A stretch of DNA of 64,000 bases from JAVSMW01 sp032027005 (GCA_032027005.1 JAVSMW010000013.1:58429-122428); one strand, 5' to 3'; shown: positions 50,811-59,924, counted from the stretch's first letter. Numbers and translations are program-made. The notes: a model not told the origin generated them from the sequence alone.

Positions 50811-52457
50811 TTATCGCTCAGCAGGGCTGTTTTCACCCAGGTAAAGGAGTTTATGCATGTTGTTCCCTATTAAAGGAGTATCTGTGATTTCATTAATCAG
50901 CCCCAGGCCATACTTAAATAAATAGGGGAATATGTTAAATACCCGTTCCTGCCAGTTATTACGCGGAAATAACTGATGCTCTATGCTTCTGAACCTATTA
51001 ACAGTCAAGTCGCAGGATTTCCGGTGGGACTGGCGGGCCTTTTTGGCAAAGTATCCCAGTTGGTACAGCATTTTATTCAGGCTCTCCTGACCGTGCCTGG
51101 TCAGTTCCCGGTCCATTACTGCTACCTTATCGACAATTTCATTAAAGGATTTTTTAAGCTCTTCAGAATAATCTGCAAAGAGCTGTTCAATCCCTATTTC
51201 ATCTGCATCTTCCAGAATTCCACTGAGTTTTTGGTGTAATCCCGCTAACCCTTCGTCAAACTTAACCCCATATTTATCCATATGCTTGGAAATACCCCGT
51301 TCAACAATAGTTATATTGGCTCTGGGATATATAATCGGCATGCTCTGCCCAAATAAAGGGTAAATCTCCCGATATAGAGCATAATATGATATTTCACCCG
51401 GCCCGGCTACATAAGCTAAAATGGGCAGCAGCACATCCTGGGCTACAGGCCGCAATACCACATTAGGACTTAAAAGTTGGGGACTGGTTTCCGCAATCTC
51501 TGTCAACTCATCCAAAGTTAATATTTCGTGCCGGCCTCTGACTAAGAACTTATCTTCCTGCCGCAGGAGCGGCAGCCTTTCACCATCTGCATAATAGAAC
51601 AAATGGGCATTATCGTCGGCGGTAACCACCTGAGGTTCCACCCCAAGGGCCCTAACTCTGCTTGCTCCAGCCAAAAGAGCGGCATTAATCGGCTCAGTTT
51701 TCTGCAGAAAAGCTTTAAATGTACCACCCCATAACCGGCGCAGGTGCAGATTCAGGGGGTTAATCAGAATAACCCCATAATCCCCAAACAGCCATGTCAT
51801 TACAGCCGCAAACCAATCAGCCAGGTTGTCACTAGAGTCAGCAAGATTCTTTAATTTTGTGATAATCTCTGTTTTCCACTCAGAGGGGTTAGTTTCAGCC
51901 GCAAACTGTTCAATCAACCTCTGAACTGCCTCAGTCATCGGCAGGTGACCCACAGAAAATCTGCCTTCAGGTTGATATTCCAGGCGCAGACGAACTACCT
52001 GCTGTTCTTTATTAATAAAGTCAAGATGATCAATTTCAGCGAAATCGTGATCTTCAGCGGCTACCCAAAATGCCGGGACTACCGGTTTTCCCAGGATCAG
52101 AGCCGCCTTTTCAGCCAGTTGAATCACAGTAATAGTTTTGTAAATAGTATAAAGGGGTCCTGTCAGTACGCCGGCCTGCTGACCTGTGATTACTACTGTG
52201 GTTTCAGGGTCCCCGAGCTTGCGCAGATTTTCTCTGGTGGGCTCGCCGCAGCCTAATTTTTCGTTATATTCACTTAAAAAACGGACTAAATCCTGGCGGT
52301 TCATTTGATAATCATTTTTAATAATCTCAAACCTGTGCTGAAATGATATGTCCTGCCTGGGATCATGTTCAAACAAGTCCCTGACTTTGGCAAAATCGTT
52401 CAGGTAAGAGTTGACCAGTGGACTGGGATATGCTACAGAAACTGCCTCGACTCTCAA
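50811..52457 (-). CDS. bshC: Bacillithiol biosynthesis cysteine-adding enzyme BshC
   Basis: Putative last enzyme of bacillithiol synthesis, adding cysteine to glucosamine-malate. 548 residues, matching the YllA/BshC family. Landmarks are VVITGQQAGVLTGPLYTIYKTIT at about 90-112, PVVPAFWVAAEDHDFAEIDHL, and VLRPVAQDVLLPILAYVAGPGEISYYA near 350. The TTG start overlaps the selD stop by 4 nt (TTGA), with AAGGAG upstream, so it is translated together with selD. bshA and bshB are not in the window. Confidence 0.93.
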   Translation of the reverse strand: MRVEAVSVAYPSPLVNSYLNDFAKVRDLFEHDPRQDISFQHRFEIIKNDYQMNRQDLVRFLSEYNEKLGCGEPTRENLRKLGDPETTVVITGQQAGVLTGPLYTIYKTITVIQLAEKAALILGKPVVPAFWVAAEDHDFAEIDHLDFINKEQQVVRLRLEYQPEGRFSVGHLPMTEAVQRLIEQFAAETNPSEWKTEIITKLKNLADSSDNLADWFAAVMTWLFGDYGVILINPLNLHLRRLWGGTFKAFLQKTEPINAALLAGASRVRALGVEPQVVTADDNAHLFYYADGERLPLLRQEDKFLVRGRHEILTLDELTEIAETSPQLLSPNVVLRPVAQDVLLPILAYVAGPGEISYYALYREIYPLFGQSMPIIYPRANITIVERGISKHMDKYGVKFDEGLAGLHQKLSGILEDADEIGIEQLFADYSEELKKSFNEIVDKVAVMDRELTRHGQESLNKMLYQLGYFAKKARQSHRKSCDLTVNRFRSIEHQLFPRNNWQERVFNIFPYLFKYGLGLINEITDTPLIGNNMHKLLYLGENSPAER

Positions 52458-53527
52458 ATCTTTCTCTCCTTTGTGACCGTAATCCGCCCTTCACCGGGAA
52501 GACCCACCTCACCTATAATGGCTGCAGCAGCTACACCCCGGGCATGAAGATTCAGCAGCAGTTCCTGGGCCTTCGCTTCCGGCACTGCTATCAAAAGGCC
52601 CCCGGAAGTAATGGCATCAGTGAGAATTAACCGGTCGACCTCCTGCACATCATCGGCGAAATCAACAAATTTACTGATATATTTGAGATTTTTACGGGTT
52701 CCCTCCGGCACTATTCCCATTTCAGCATAGCCTCTGGCCGACTCCAGCACAGGAACATTGTTGGCCCTGATTGTCATCATTACGCCACTGGCTCTGGCCA
52801 TTTCAGAAGCATGTCCCAACAAGCCGAACCCGGAAATATCTGTACAGCCGTTAACACCAACTTCCTGCATAGCCGCAGCTGCATCTTTATTTAAAGCTGC
52901 CATGACCTTTGAGGTGAGGTCTATTTCTTCAGGCGAAGAAATACCTCCCTTAATTGCGGTAGTAATAATTCCTATCCCCAGTGGTTTAGTCAGAATTAAT
53001 AAATCACCTGGCTTTGCTCCGGAGTTGGCCAGGACTCTGTCAGGGTGAACAATACCCGTAACTGATAAACCATATTTAGGTTCATTATCTTCCACCGAAT
53101 GGCCGCCAACCAGGACAGCACCAGCTTCCCGGATTTTATCCGCTCCCCCTTTAAGAATATCCGCCAAAACCGACAAATCAAGTTTGTCAGCCGGAAAACA
53201 GATAATATTCATCGCCGTTAAAGGAACGCCGCCCATGGCATATACATCACTGAGAGAATTGGCGGCAGCTATTTGTCCAAAAGAATACGGATCATCCACA
53301 ACAGGTGTGAAAAAATCAACAGTCTGGATAAGAGCGGTATCATCGCTTATTTTGTATACCCCAGCATCATCACTGGTATCAAGCCCTACAATTAGGTTGG
53401 CATCCTTCTCTGTCTGCGGCAGACTGCTTAAAACCTGAGCCAGGTCCTCCGGACCTATTTTGGCTGCTCAGCCGGCTTTGCAGGACAGGGATGTCAACGG
53501 ACAGTCTTTCAGGTCCATTTTTGCCAT
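52454..53527 (-). CDS. selD: Selenide, water dikinase SelD, itself a selenoprotein (UGA at codon 20)
   Basis: Makes selenophosphate, the selenium donor for selenocysteine. Reading from the ATG at 53527 gives a 357-residue protein starting MAKMDLKDCPLTSLS, with an in-frame TGA (53470-53468) in the catalytic loop CKAG-U-AAKIG. Family members carry Cys or Sec at exactly this place. Downstream come GLDTSDDAGVYKI, DFFTPVVDDPYSFGQIAAANSLSDVYAMGG and GVNGCTDISGFGLLGHA. A standard gene caller would start at 53299 and lose the first 76 residues, including the active site. The start lies 5 nt after the selA stop; bshC overlaps its end. Confidence 0.96.
53442..53470 (-). promoter_or_regulatory. Bacterial SECIS element of selD
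   Basis: Immediately after the UGA codon the mRNA can form AGGUCC-GGA-GGACCU (53456-53442), a perfect 6-bp stem whose loop begins 18 nt past the UGA. Position and a G-containing small loop fit bacterial SECIS elements, which recruit SelB with Sec-tRNA. Confidence 0.8.
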
Positions 53528-53532
53528 TTTGC

Positions 53533-54948
53533 TCACCCCACTTTAAGAATTTTGCCCAAATAATCTGCTATCAGTTCCATATCATTTTCCAATAAAGTCC
53601 TGGGATCGAGCAACAGCCTGTCCTTCTGGATTCTGGCCAGAACAGGGGGTTCTAAGCCGCGCAGCTTTTCTTCCAGCTGACTGACGGCCACGTTCAGGGG
53701 ATTAACCGATACCAGAAATGTAGGAATGTTTTCTTCAGGCAGAGCACCCCCACCCACCTGGGAATAGCCATGAATTATTTCAACTTCACAGTTGGCTCCA
53801 GCTTTTTCTTTAATCCCTGCGGTCAAGGTCTGCGCCCGCCGCTTCAGTTCTTCACCTGACATCGTAATCATGGCCAGGGTAGGAATCTTTTCAACAGCTT
53901 TTTCTTCATCAAGATACAGACGAAGGGTCGCTTCCAGAGCGGCCAGAGTAAATTTGTCAACTCTCAGAGCCCTGGTCAGAGGATGTTTCTTAATCCTGTT
54001 GATAAGTTCCTGCCGGCCGACAATTATGCCTCCCTGGGGTCCTCCAAAAAGTTTATCACCACTACAGGTGACTATATCGATACCGGCCTTCACGGATTCC
54101 CGGACTGTGGGTTCGTGAACCAGCCCAAAAGGGCTGAGGTCGACAAGCACGCCACTACCCAAATCTTCATAGACCGGGATTCCCTTGTCCCTGCCCAGCC
54201 TAACCAAGTCCACGGCAGGGACCTCGGCCGCAAAACCGATAATTTTGTAGTTACTGGTATGAACCTTTAATAACATGGCTGTTTCTTCATTAACAGCCTG
54301 TTCGTAATCCCGCAAATGGGTTTTATTGGTAGCACCCACCTCAACTAATTGAGTCCCGCTCTGTTTCATCACATCGGGGATACGGAAGGAGCCCCCTATT
54401 TCCACCAGCTGCCCCCGGGAGACAATGACCTGCCGGTCATGGGCCAGGGCACTAAGCACCAGCAGTACGGCCGCCGCATTGTTATTTACCACCAGGCCGG
54501 CCTCTGCCCCGGTCAATTGGCATAACAAATCTTCCACATGTGAGTATCTGGTGCCCCTCTCACCTGTCTCCAGATTTAACTCCAGGTTGGTGTACCTGCC
54601 TGCGGCCTCAGTCACAGCCCGGACTGCTTCCTGGGCCAGAACAGCCCGCCCCAGGTTGGTATGTAAGACAACACCTGTAGCGTTAATCACCCGCCGCAGG
54701 TGGGGGCGTGTTTTTTGGGCCACCCGTTCTTCTACTAATCTAACTATGTAATTTAAACTCAAATCCTCTTCCTTTAGCTGCCGGGCGCCCTCATCAAGGA
54801 CAGCTTGTCTCAACTGCTGCACTACTTCCGCAGCAGCTTCCGACATAATCAAATGAGGGTAATTTTGCCCCAATTCTTTAATCCCTGGGTCTTCCAAAAT
54901 TGTGCTAATGGCGGGCAGCCGCCTTAATAAAGCTTGTTTGGTAGCCAT
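53533..54948 (-). CDS. selA: L-seryl-tRNA(Sec) selenium transferase SelA
   Basis: PLP enzyme converting Ser-tRNA(Sec) to Sec-tRNA(Sec) with selenophosphate. 471 residues. Landmarks are RRVINATGVVLHTNLGRAVL at about 80-100, VNNNAAAVLLVLSALA, and the PLP-lysine region CSGDKLFGGPQGGIIVGR at about 290. GGAG precedes the ATG. First gene of selA-selD-bshC. selB and tRNA-Sec are not in the window, but must exist elsewhere if selD is to be translated. Confidence 0.96.
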   Translation of the reverse strand: MATKQALLRRLPAISTILEDPGIKELGQNYPHLIMSEAAAEVVQQLRQAVLDEGARQLKEEDLSLNYIVRLVEERVAQKTRPHLRRVINATGVVLHTNLGRAVLAQEAVRAVTEAAGRYTNLELNLETGERGTRYSHVEDLLCQLTGAEAGLVVNNNAAAVLLVLSALAHDRQVIVSRGQLVEIGGSFRIPDVMKQSGTQLVEVGATNKTHLRDYEQAVNEETAMLLKVHTSNYKIIGFAAEVPAVDLVRLGRDKGIPVYEDLGSGVLVDLSPFGLVHEPTVRESVKAGIDIVTCSGDKLFGGPQGGIIVGRQELINRIKKHPLTRALRVDKFTLAALEATLRLYLDEEKAVEKIPTLAMITMSGEELKRRAQTLTAGIKEKAGANCEVEIIHGYSQVGGGALPEENIPTFLVSVNPLNVAVSQLEEKLRGLEPPVLARIQKDRLLLDPRTLLENDMELIADYLGKILKVG

Positions 54949-55011
54949 ACCTAACTCCTTAAATTTGATTATATTTTACCTCGCTTAGTTAAAAAGAAAA
55001 AAACAAAAACA

Positions 55012-55041
55012 TACCACAGAGATCAAAGAGGCACAGAGAAA
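55012..55041. repeat. Arm of the ACCACAGAG repeat family
   Basis: TACCACAGAGATCAAAGAGG followed by CACAGAGAAA, matching the left arm at 12245 in about 24 of 30 positions by eye. It lies upstream of selA; no second arm is seen nearby. Confidence 0.6.
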
Positions 55042-55166
55042 CATAAGTTTAGGGTTTCCACTTAGAACTATTTCTTGCACTTCCCAAAAAAGCAATAATC
55101 GCTTCCTTGTAAATCTAATTATTGTAATCTTTTACAGGGGTGTGTTCTTTTATACTTTAACTGTAG

Positions 55167-55682
55167 CTAACGGCTGGTTTCCTTTACTTTCACCACTTTT
55201 AGCGGCAGTAAAACAGTATCTTTTAAATTTCCGCCTTTAACTTCAAGCAGCCATTCCTGATCAGAGACCCCTTTTGGCACACTTATCATGACAGTGCCCT
55301 GTGATAAAGTACCTGGCTCAATACTAACTTCCGGCTGGCCCTCGGCTTGTAATTCGAAACGCCGGCCCAGTTTATCGATGAGCCCAATGTCAGACTTAAA
55401 CCGGATATCCTCCGAGCTTCTGTTTGCCACCAGCAGGTCGATCACTTTCAATTCCTGATCAGTCTCCACATCTGGCTTGGTCTCAATTCTCATAACGGCA
55501 ATCCCGGTTTCTCCGCTCCACTTACCCTCAATAGTACCGATTCCAGCCACAAAAACCCGGTAATTCAGGGTTCCCGATGCCGGTTTGGACATAAACCCAA
55601 AACTGACTGCAGCCATTCCCAAAACATGTAATACTGCCAAGCCGGCCAGAAAAATCATTCTTTTTCTCACAAATAATATCAT
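55167..55682 (-). CDS. Exported DUF4352-like protein
   Basis: A 171-residue protein with an N-terminal signal or anchor (RMIFLAGLAVLHVLGMAAVSFGF). The beta-sandwich domain that follows has the pattern of DUF4352/telokin-like folds: IDLLVANRSSEDIRFKSDIGLIDKLGRRFELQ, then EPGTLSQGTVMISVPKGVSDQEWLLEV. Such domains bind ligands or proteins outside the membrane; no specific role can be given. AAGGAGGGG precedes the ATG at 55682. Transcribed alone upstream of selA. Confidence 0.65.
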   Translation of the reverse strand: MILFVRKRMIFLAGLAVLHVLGMAAVSFGFMSKPASGTLNYRVFVAGIGTIEGKWSGETGIAVMRIETKPDVETDQELKVIDLLVANRSSEDIRFKSDIGLIDKLGRRFELQAEGQPEVSIEPGTLSQGTVMISVPKGVSDQEWLLEVKGGNLKDTVLLPLKVVKVKETSR

Positions 55683-55784
55683 CAAAACCCCTCCTTTTTA
55701 AAGAGGTACGTCGGAAGGGTTTATTTATTCCTATATTTCAACAATTGCCGATGTTTTCCTCCAAGATAAAAATAAAACATACCA

Positions 55785-55812
55785 AAAACAAAAACCCCCT
55801 GCATGCAAGGGG
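55785..55812 (-). terminator. Terminator downstream of yyaC
   Basis: Minus strand CCCCTTGCATGCAGGGGGT followed by TTTTGTTTTTGG. It lies beyond repeat copy C. Confidence 0.8.
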
Positions 55813-55845
55813 TAAAATGGATTTTTAGGCCTGTTTCAGCTTACC

Positions 55846-55971
55846 CGATGGCTAATCGCCACTACGACTCCCGCTTCGTAATCGGGAGATAAGTGGCGCT
55901 AAGCCCCTGGCTAAGTTCAACTAAGCTTCAGATGGAGCTAAAAGCTCCACCTGAAGCAAGTTTCACTTTAT
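55846..55971. repeat. Two-hairpin 130-nt element, copy C
   Basis: CGATGGCTAATCGCCACTA / TAAGTGGCGCTAAGCCCC around CTCCCGCTTCGTAATCGGGAG, then GCTTCAGATGGAGCT-AAA-AGCTCCACCTGAAGC and GTTTCACTTTAT. It encodes the last 12 codons and the stop of yyaC, so it was inserted into, or has replaced, the end of that gene. Confidence 0.85.
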
Positions 55972-56515
55972 AAACCGGATTAAAATTTCTATGGGCAATT
56001 ATGGTTTGGGCCAGAGTTCCGGCAATGACCCGCGACATATTGTAAATGGTGTTCATGCGCGTATTTTGAATAACCAGGTGGGGCATAAACCCGCCAATGT
56101 TAACTACTCCCTGAATCGTTACATCTCCTATCTCCGGCAGATCTTTATTAACCCCAGTCCCCGGTTTTAAGGGCTTTTTCATCATGATAATTTTCTCAAC
56201 ATTGCTGGCCCGGCCCAAACAGGCATCTACAGCAATGACAAAAGCTCCCGGATGCAAATTACTTAATTCCAAAATAGTCTCATTTATATTTTGGGCGTGC
56301 ACCGGGTTACACAAAGTTCCGTAGACCTTCGCATACCTGCACTCCTCAAGCAGCAATGTACCAACCAAGGGCCCCAGACTGTCACCGGAAACCCTGTCAG
56401 TGCCAACACAAACAACAACTATTTCGTGGTAGTTTACGACCAGGTTTGTCAGAGTCTTCAACAGGTCCTGCTGTCCTTCCCGGTCACCGTAATGAAAGCA
56501 AATATCCATGTCCAT
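55928..56515 (-). CDS. yyaC: Spore protease YyaC
   Basis: A 195-residue homologue of YyaC, related to the germination protease GPR that cleaves small acid-soluble spore proteins. Landmarks are IVVVCVGTDRVSGDSLGPLVGTLL at about 33-56, VIAVDACLGRASNVEKIIMMKKPLKPGTGVNK, and IGDVTIQGVVNIGG. It indicates a spore-forming host. The last dozen residues (KVKLASGGAFSSI) are encoded by repeat copy C and will differ from relatives. It lies at the border to the accessory island. Confidence 0.9.
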   Translation of the reverse strand: MDMDICFHYGDREGQQDLLKTLTNLVVNYHEIVVVCVGTDRVSGDSLGPLVGTLLLEECRYAKVYGTLCNPVHAQNINETILELSNLHPGAFVIAVDACLGRASNVEKIIMMKKPLKPGTGVNKDLPEIGDVTIQGVVNIGGFMPHLVIQNTRMNTIYNMSRVIAGTLAQTIIAHRNFNPVYKVKLASGGAFSSI

Positions 56516-56576
56516 CCGCCTTTTTTACAATGTTGAAAAATCAATCATATTATATAAAAAAAGCGGTGTCGAATAC

Positions 56577-57121
56577 CTAAAAAAAAGAGTGCCACCCGTG
56601 AGAATTTATCGAGGAAATCTGACAACGGCTGCGAAACCCCCAGGTATGGGACTTTCCCAATAAAACAAACACTCTAGAGTTAGCTATTTCTCTTGATCTC
56701 TCAAAATTGCTTGAACTTACGTAATTCCTGTTCCCCGCCGCATACATTGAGCCCCCAATTAGGACAGTTTCTGAAATATTTGCTGCTGTTCCAGTATATC
56801 CATACATCATATTGCCTATTTCTTCTGGTGTAGTTATGCTTCCGTCTACTACTATTTTAGTATCGTAACTTCCGGGGAATGGAGTTTCAACAGTTTTTTC
56901 CCAAGGTTCTTTTCTTTTAATATCCCAGTCTGCTTTGTGATTTACCTTTGATTTAAACCAGTTCAAGTCTCCTTTGTGGCTAGAAGCTTCTACTGCTGCG
57001 TTTCAAAAACTGTATTAATTGGTTCTGAATAGTCATAATACTGTTTGCCATCTGCTGTTATAATCTTCACTCCAGCATCTTTCATCTCATCAGTCAGTGT
57101 AAGTTTACCCGTCCCCTGAGG
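56577..57121 (-). pseudogene. Orphan RHS toxin tip, polymorphic toxin type 44, frameshifted
   Basis: The upper part (57121 to about 57003) reads PQGTGKLTLTDEMKDAG, then IITADGKQYYDYSEPINTVFET, and hits a stop. One base shift continues into AAVEASSHKGDLNWFKSKV, then KADWDIKRKEPWE and MMYGYTGTAANISETVL, the pattern of polymorphic toxin type 44 domains found at the C-termini of RHS and related toxins. There is no own start, RHS core or ribosome site. The last 30 residues look frameshifted too. It is a displaced toxin cassette cut off from its delivery gene by the IS110 remnant and the island. Confidence 0.7.
57105..57120. repeat. 16-bp direct repeat, orphan-tip copy
   Basis: TTACCCGTCCCCTGAG is identical to 63710-63725 within the RHS gene, same orientation and same codon phase (Q-G-T-G on the minus strand). 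The two copies bracket the 6.6-kb island. Confidence 0.8.
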
Positions 57122-57184
57122 TGAGAAACTGTAGTCGGAAACAAAAAATGGTGGAAACACTTTCCAGTGCTCACCACCATTGTA

Positions 57185-57975
57185 TCACACCGCCACTCTT
57201 TCAGGAAGAAGCGGCATGACGTACTCCGTTTTGTTCTTCATAATGCCGTACACGATGTTGACCAGCCGCCTCATCAAGCATACCAACGTCTGCACCTTGG
57301 TCTTGCCCTCACTTATCTTGCGTTTGTAGTAGGTGTACATGGCCGGGTTTCTTGGCTGTTTTGTGCCCTTTGACACCTGGACCTGCTGGATGGCCAGGAA
57401 GTAGAAGACTCCATGCAGAATTCGGTTCCCCTGCTTGCTCTTCTGCTCCTTGCCCTTGCCTGCCGAACTGAACTTGTCCGGGGCAATGCCCGCAAACCTC
57501 GCCAGCTTGTCGGCATTTGGGAATCTGTTGATATCACCAATCTGGGCAACCAAAGCGCAGGCCGTGGCGGTGTCAATTCCCGGCATGGTTTCAAGCTTGT
57601 AGCCCAAAAGGGCAACCGTCCGCTTGAGTTGTTTTTCGACCTTCTCGATTTCCGCCTTTTTGAACTTGATGTCCCTAACCAGGCTCTGAACGATGAAGTC
57701 CTGGGACTCCTGGTACTCCCTCCTGGTCTGTCCGTCCCGGTTGACCAGGTCCAGTATCTCCTTTGCCTTGCGTGAGGAACAGGTGTTGCGACTGCCTTCC
57801 CTTAGGGTCTGGGCCAATTCCTCCACTGACACATCCTCCAGGTGATGCGGTGCCGGGTACTTCTCCCAGAATCCCATTGCCGCCTTGCCGTCTATGCTGC
57901 TGAAGAACTTACGGTAGCTGGGGTAGTGATGCGCAGGTCCACGCCAATATAGACATGCCTCTGTTTGTAGTGCAT
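57185..57975 (-). pseudogene. IS110 transposase with deleted catalytic domain
   Basis: From the ATG at 57975 the frame reads MHYKQRHVYIGVDL, the normal IS110 start with the first acidic residue of the RuvC-like DEDD domain. It then passes out of frame after about 25 residues. The second frame (from 57877) resumes FWEKYPAPHHLEDVSVEELAQ and carries the helical region and the C-terminal domain (MPGIDTATACALVAQIGDI; FAGIAPDKFSSAG, where the conserved serine lies). Most of the DEDD domain is gone, so the enzyme is dead. Confidence 0.85.
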
Positions 57976-57989
57976 TGGCACATCACTCC

Positions 57990-58195
57990 TTTCCTCGGGA
58001 AAATAAGGTCATTGCAGGAACGCTGGCAACCTGAGGTTCAAGCGTTGGTCTCACGTGGGAGACCCGCAAGGGGACGACAGCCTATCCGTCCCTGCATGAC
58101 ATTTCAGGGTTGAGGTATGGGTGCCTTAGGCACTGGGACAGAATCAACTTCCTTCTGCCCAGGTCAAAAGCATTCTTCCTCCTGTCATAATTATA
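57990..58195 (-). ncRNA. Putative IS110 bridge RNA region
   Basis: The 200-nt leader upstream of the IS110 frame is non-coding and rich in hairpins on the minus strand: GTGCCTAAGGCAC, GGGACG-GATAGGCTG-TCGTCCC, GGTCTCCCACGTGAGACC, and AACGCTTGAACCTCAGGTTGCCAGCGTT. IS110 elements express a bridge RNA from such a leader, with internal loops that pair with target and donor DNA. The family link is established; that this sequence is that RNA is inference from position and folding by eye. Confidence 0.5.
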
Positions 58196-58268
58196 ATATA
58201 TATTTGTGAGGTGTACCTTTGCGTTTAGTACCAGGCACACCCAAAATCCCCACGTAGCGTCAGAAGTG

Positions 58269-59924
58269 TCAGAAGCGAAAACTAACACTACTGATTGCTA
58301 CTGACGCAACGTTAGGAACTAAGGGGTGAAAAAGCAAGGTCTCAAAATTTTGCCTCAAGATATCCCGTGACGATTTAGCAGGCAAAATCGGTCTCCGTCT
58401 TTTGGGTGGGGTTTGAACAAGCGCCATGGGCCGGGGTTCCGTCACTGGAGCTGTTGACCTAATAGCGATGAACTTAGCCCTGCCTCCGTGCCGGATGGAA
58501 AAGGTGATGCCCACCTGCTTTAGGTTGGACTCGACCTCCTTCAAGCGTTTGGTCAGCACATGGGCAGCCTGAGACCTTGGCGTTAGTGTTGATTCGCTCC
58601 TTCTCCGCCACTTCATCCAGAACATCTAGGAGTTCAGCCACAGTTCCGTTCCATTCAGTCCGTGTCTTCACCAATGCGATGACAGCGGCTGCCACTGGGT
58701 GGGAAGAAATGGCTTCCTCATTCGCCCTTAGCTGGTTATTCCGGTAGGCATCAAGAAACTTCTTGCCGCTAAAGCCAAGGGCTTCTGAAATGGCGTAACC
58801 CCATCGGGAAAAGTCAGCCATCCTTGACAGGCTGTCTAGTTCCACCGTTTGGTAGATGGCCATTGCTCTGGAGAGGGTTGACAGGATACCGCCTAATATC
58901 TTAGGTCTAGCAGCCTCAAAATCAGACCAAATCGCCCTTTCCTCTTTTCGTTCGCTCTCGTCAATCCTGGCAAGTTCCAGGATTATGGAACGATCCAAGA
59001 GATCCGGTCTGGTAGCCACTACGTTGATGCCGTTCATGGCTACGCAACACTTTAAGTACAGGTTGGCTTCCTCATCGTCGGTGTACAAAGCTCTTTTGCT
59101 GTACCACCCTCCGGTAGAAGCCACACAGATCATGTCGCTCTTCTCCGCCGACAATCGGTCCATGTTGTCAAAGCAAGGCATGTAGTTATTGGAGAGAGTG
59201 ATGGCTAAATCTTGGATATTGTTGGGCATTATCTGAAGTTCCTTTCCAACAGGGTCAACCAAAAGTCTGGTCATCCGCAGGGTGGTTGACTTTGCCGCAC
59301 CCTTTTCCCCGTGTACTACCAGAATGGGGTGGGGTATGGACGGAACAAAGCATGATATGAGGTAGACCAGGTAGAGCAGTTGATCCTCAGGGTCTTTGAA
59401 CCGGGTATACTTCAGAAGAAGGTTGACATCTCCGTCAAAATCCGGTTCTGGCGGGGCTTTCATGGTATTTCTTCTGACGAAGAGCAACGGACCTTCCGTC
59501 AGAATTTTACAGCCCTCCGGGGTGACCTTCACGACACGTCTATCTTGACCGGCCATGTCGTAGTAGAAACCCCCGTCGTCTTCCGCTACCCTGAGCCTCA
59601 CTTTTATTTCCGTTCCTTGGGTTTCTGCCAGCATTTCCAGAACCCCCAGGGCTTTCGCATGGCATCTGTCCCTGCTGGATCATCGGTTTCTTCAAAATAC
59701 CTTCCGGTTAACCAGGCCTTAAATTGTCTGCTTTTGACTTTCAAAAGTTTCGGTCTGCCGTCAGCCATTACGGCGGCATAGACTTCTCCGGACTCATCAG
59801 TGAAGAATTTAGCCTCCTGACCTAGACGAACCAGGGTTCTGGCCTGACTCTCATTGGACCGAATTTCTTCGTTTTCATTTCTTGCCTGAGTGTTTTGTGA
59901 TTGAGGTCTCTGTTCTGCCGACAT
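58269..59924 (-). pseudogene. Replication-type P-loop ATPase of a mobile element, two frameshifts
   Basis: Three successive frames join into one protein. They are 59924 to about 59650 (MSAEQRPQSQ, AAVMADGRPKLLKVKSRQFKAWL), then to about 58575 (MLAETQGTEIKVRLRV, Walker A in HGEKGAAKSTTLRMTRLL, Walker B-like YMPCFDNMDRLSAEK), then to 58269 (SQAAHVLTKRLKEVESNLKQVGI). The ATPase core and the C-terminal winged-helix-like region recall DUF927/primase-helicase proteins of integrative elements and phages. AAAGGAGG precedes the ATG. The first break lies beside a run of Gs, so a sequencing error cannot be ruled out. Confidence 0.7.

Larger units (their letters stand above)
57140..58200 (-). mobile_element. 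IS110-family insertion sequence remnant
   Basis: A transposase reading frame of the IS110 family with a long non-coding leader on its 5' side, as typical of the family. Ends are not marked by inverted repeats, which the family often lacks. A hairpin GGTGG-AAACACTTTCCAGTGCTCA-CCACC at about 57149-57177 may mark the 3' end. It sits between the orphan toxin tip and the replication ATPase pseudogene. Exact borders are uncertain. Confidence 0.7.

Noticed and set aside
57185..57877. Functional IS110 transposase
   Set aside because: The catalytic RuvC-like domain is largely deleted and the true start is out of frame with the rest.
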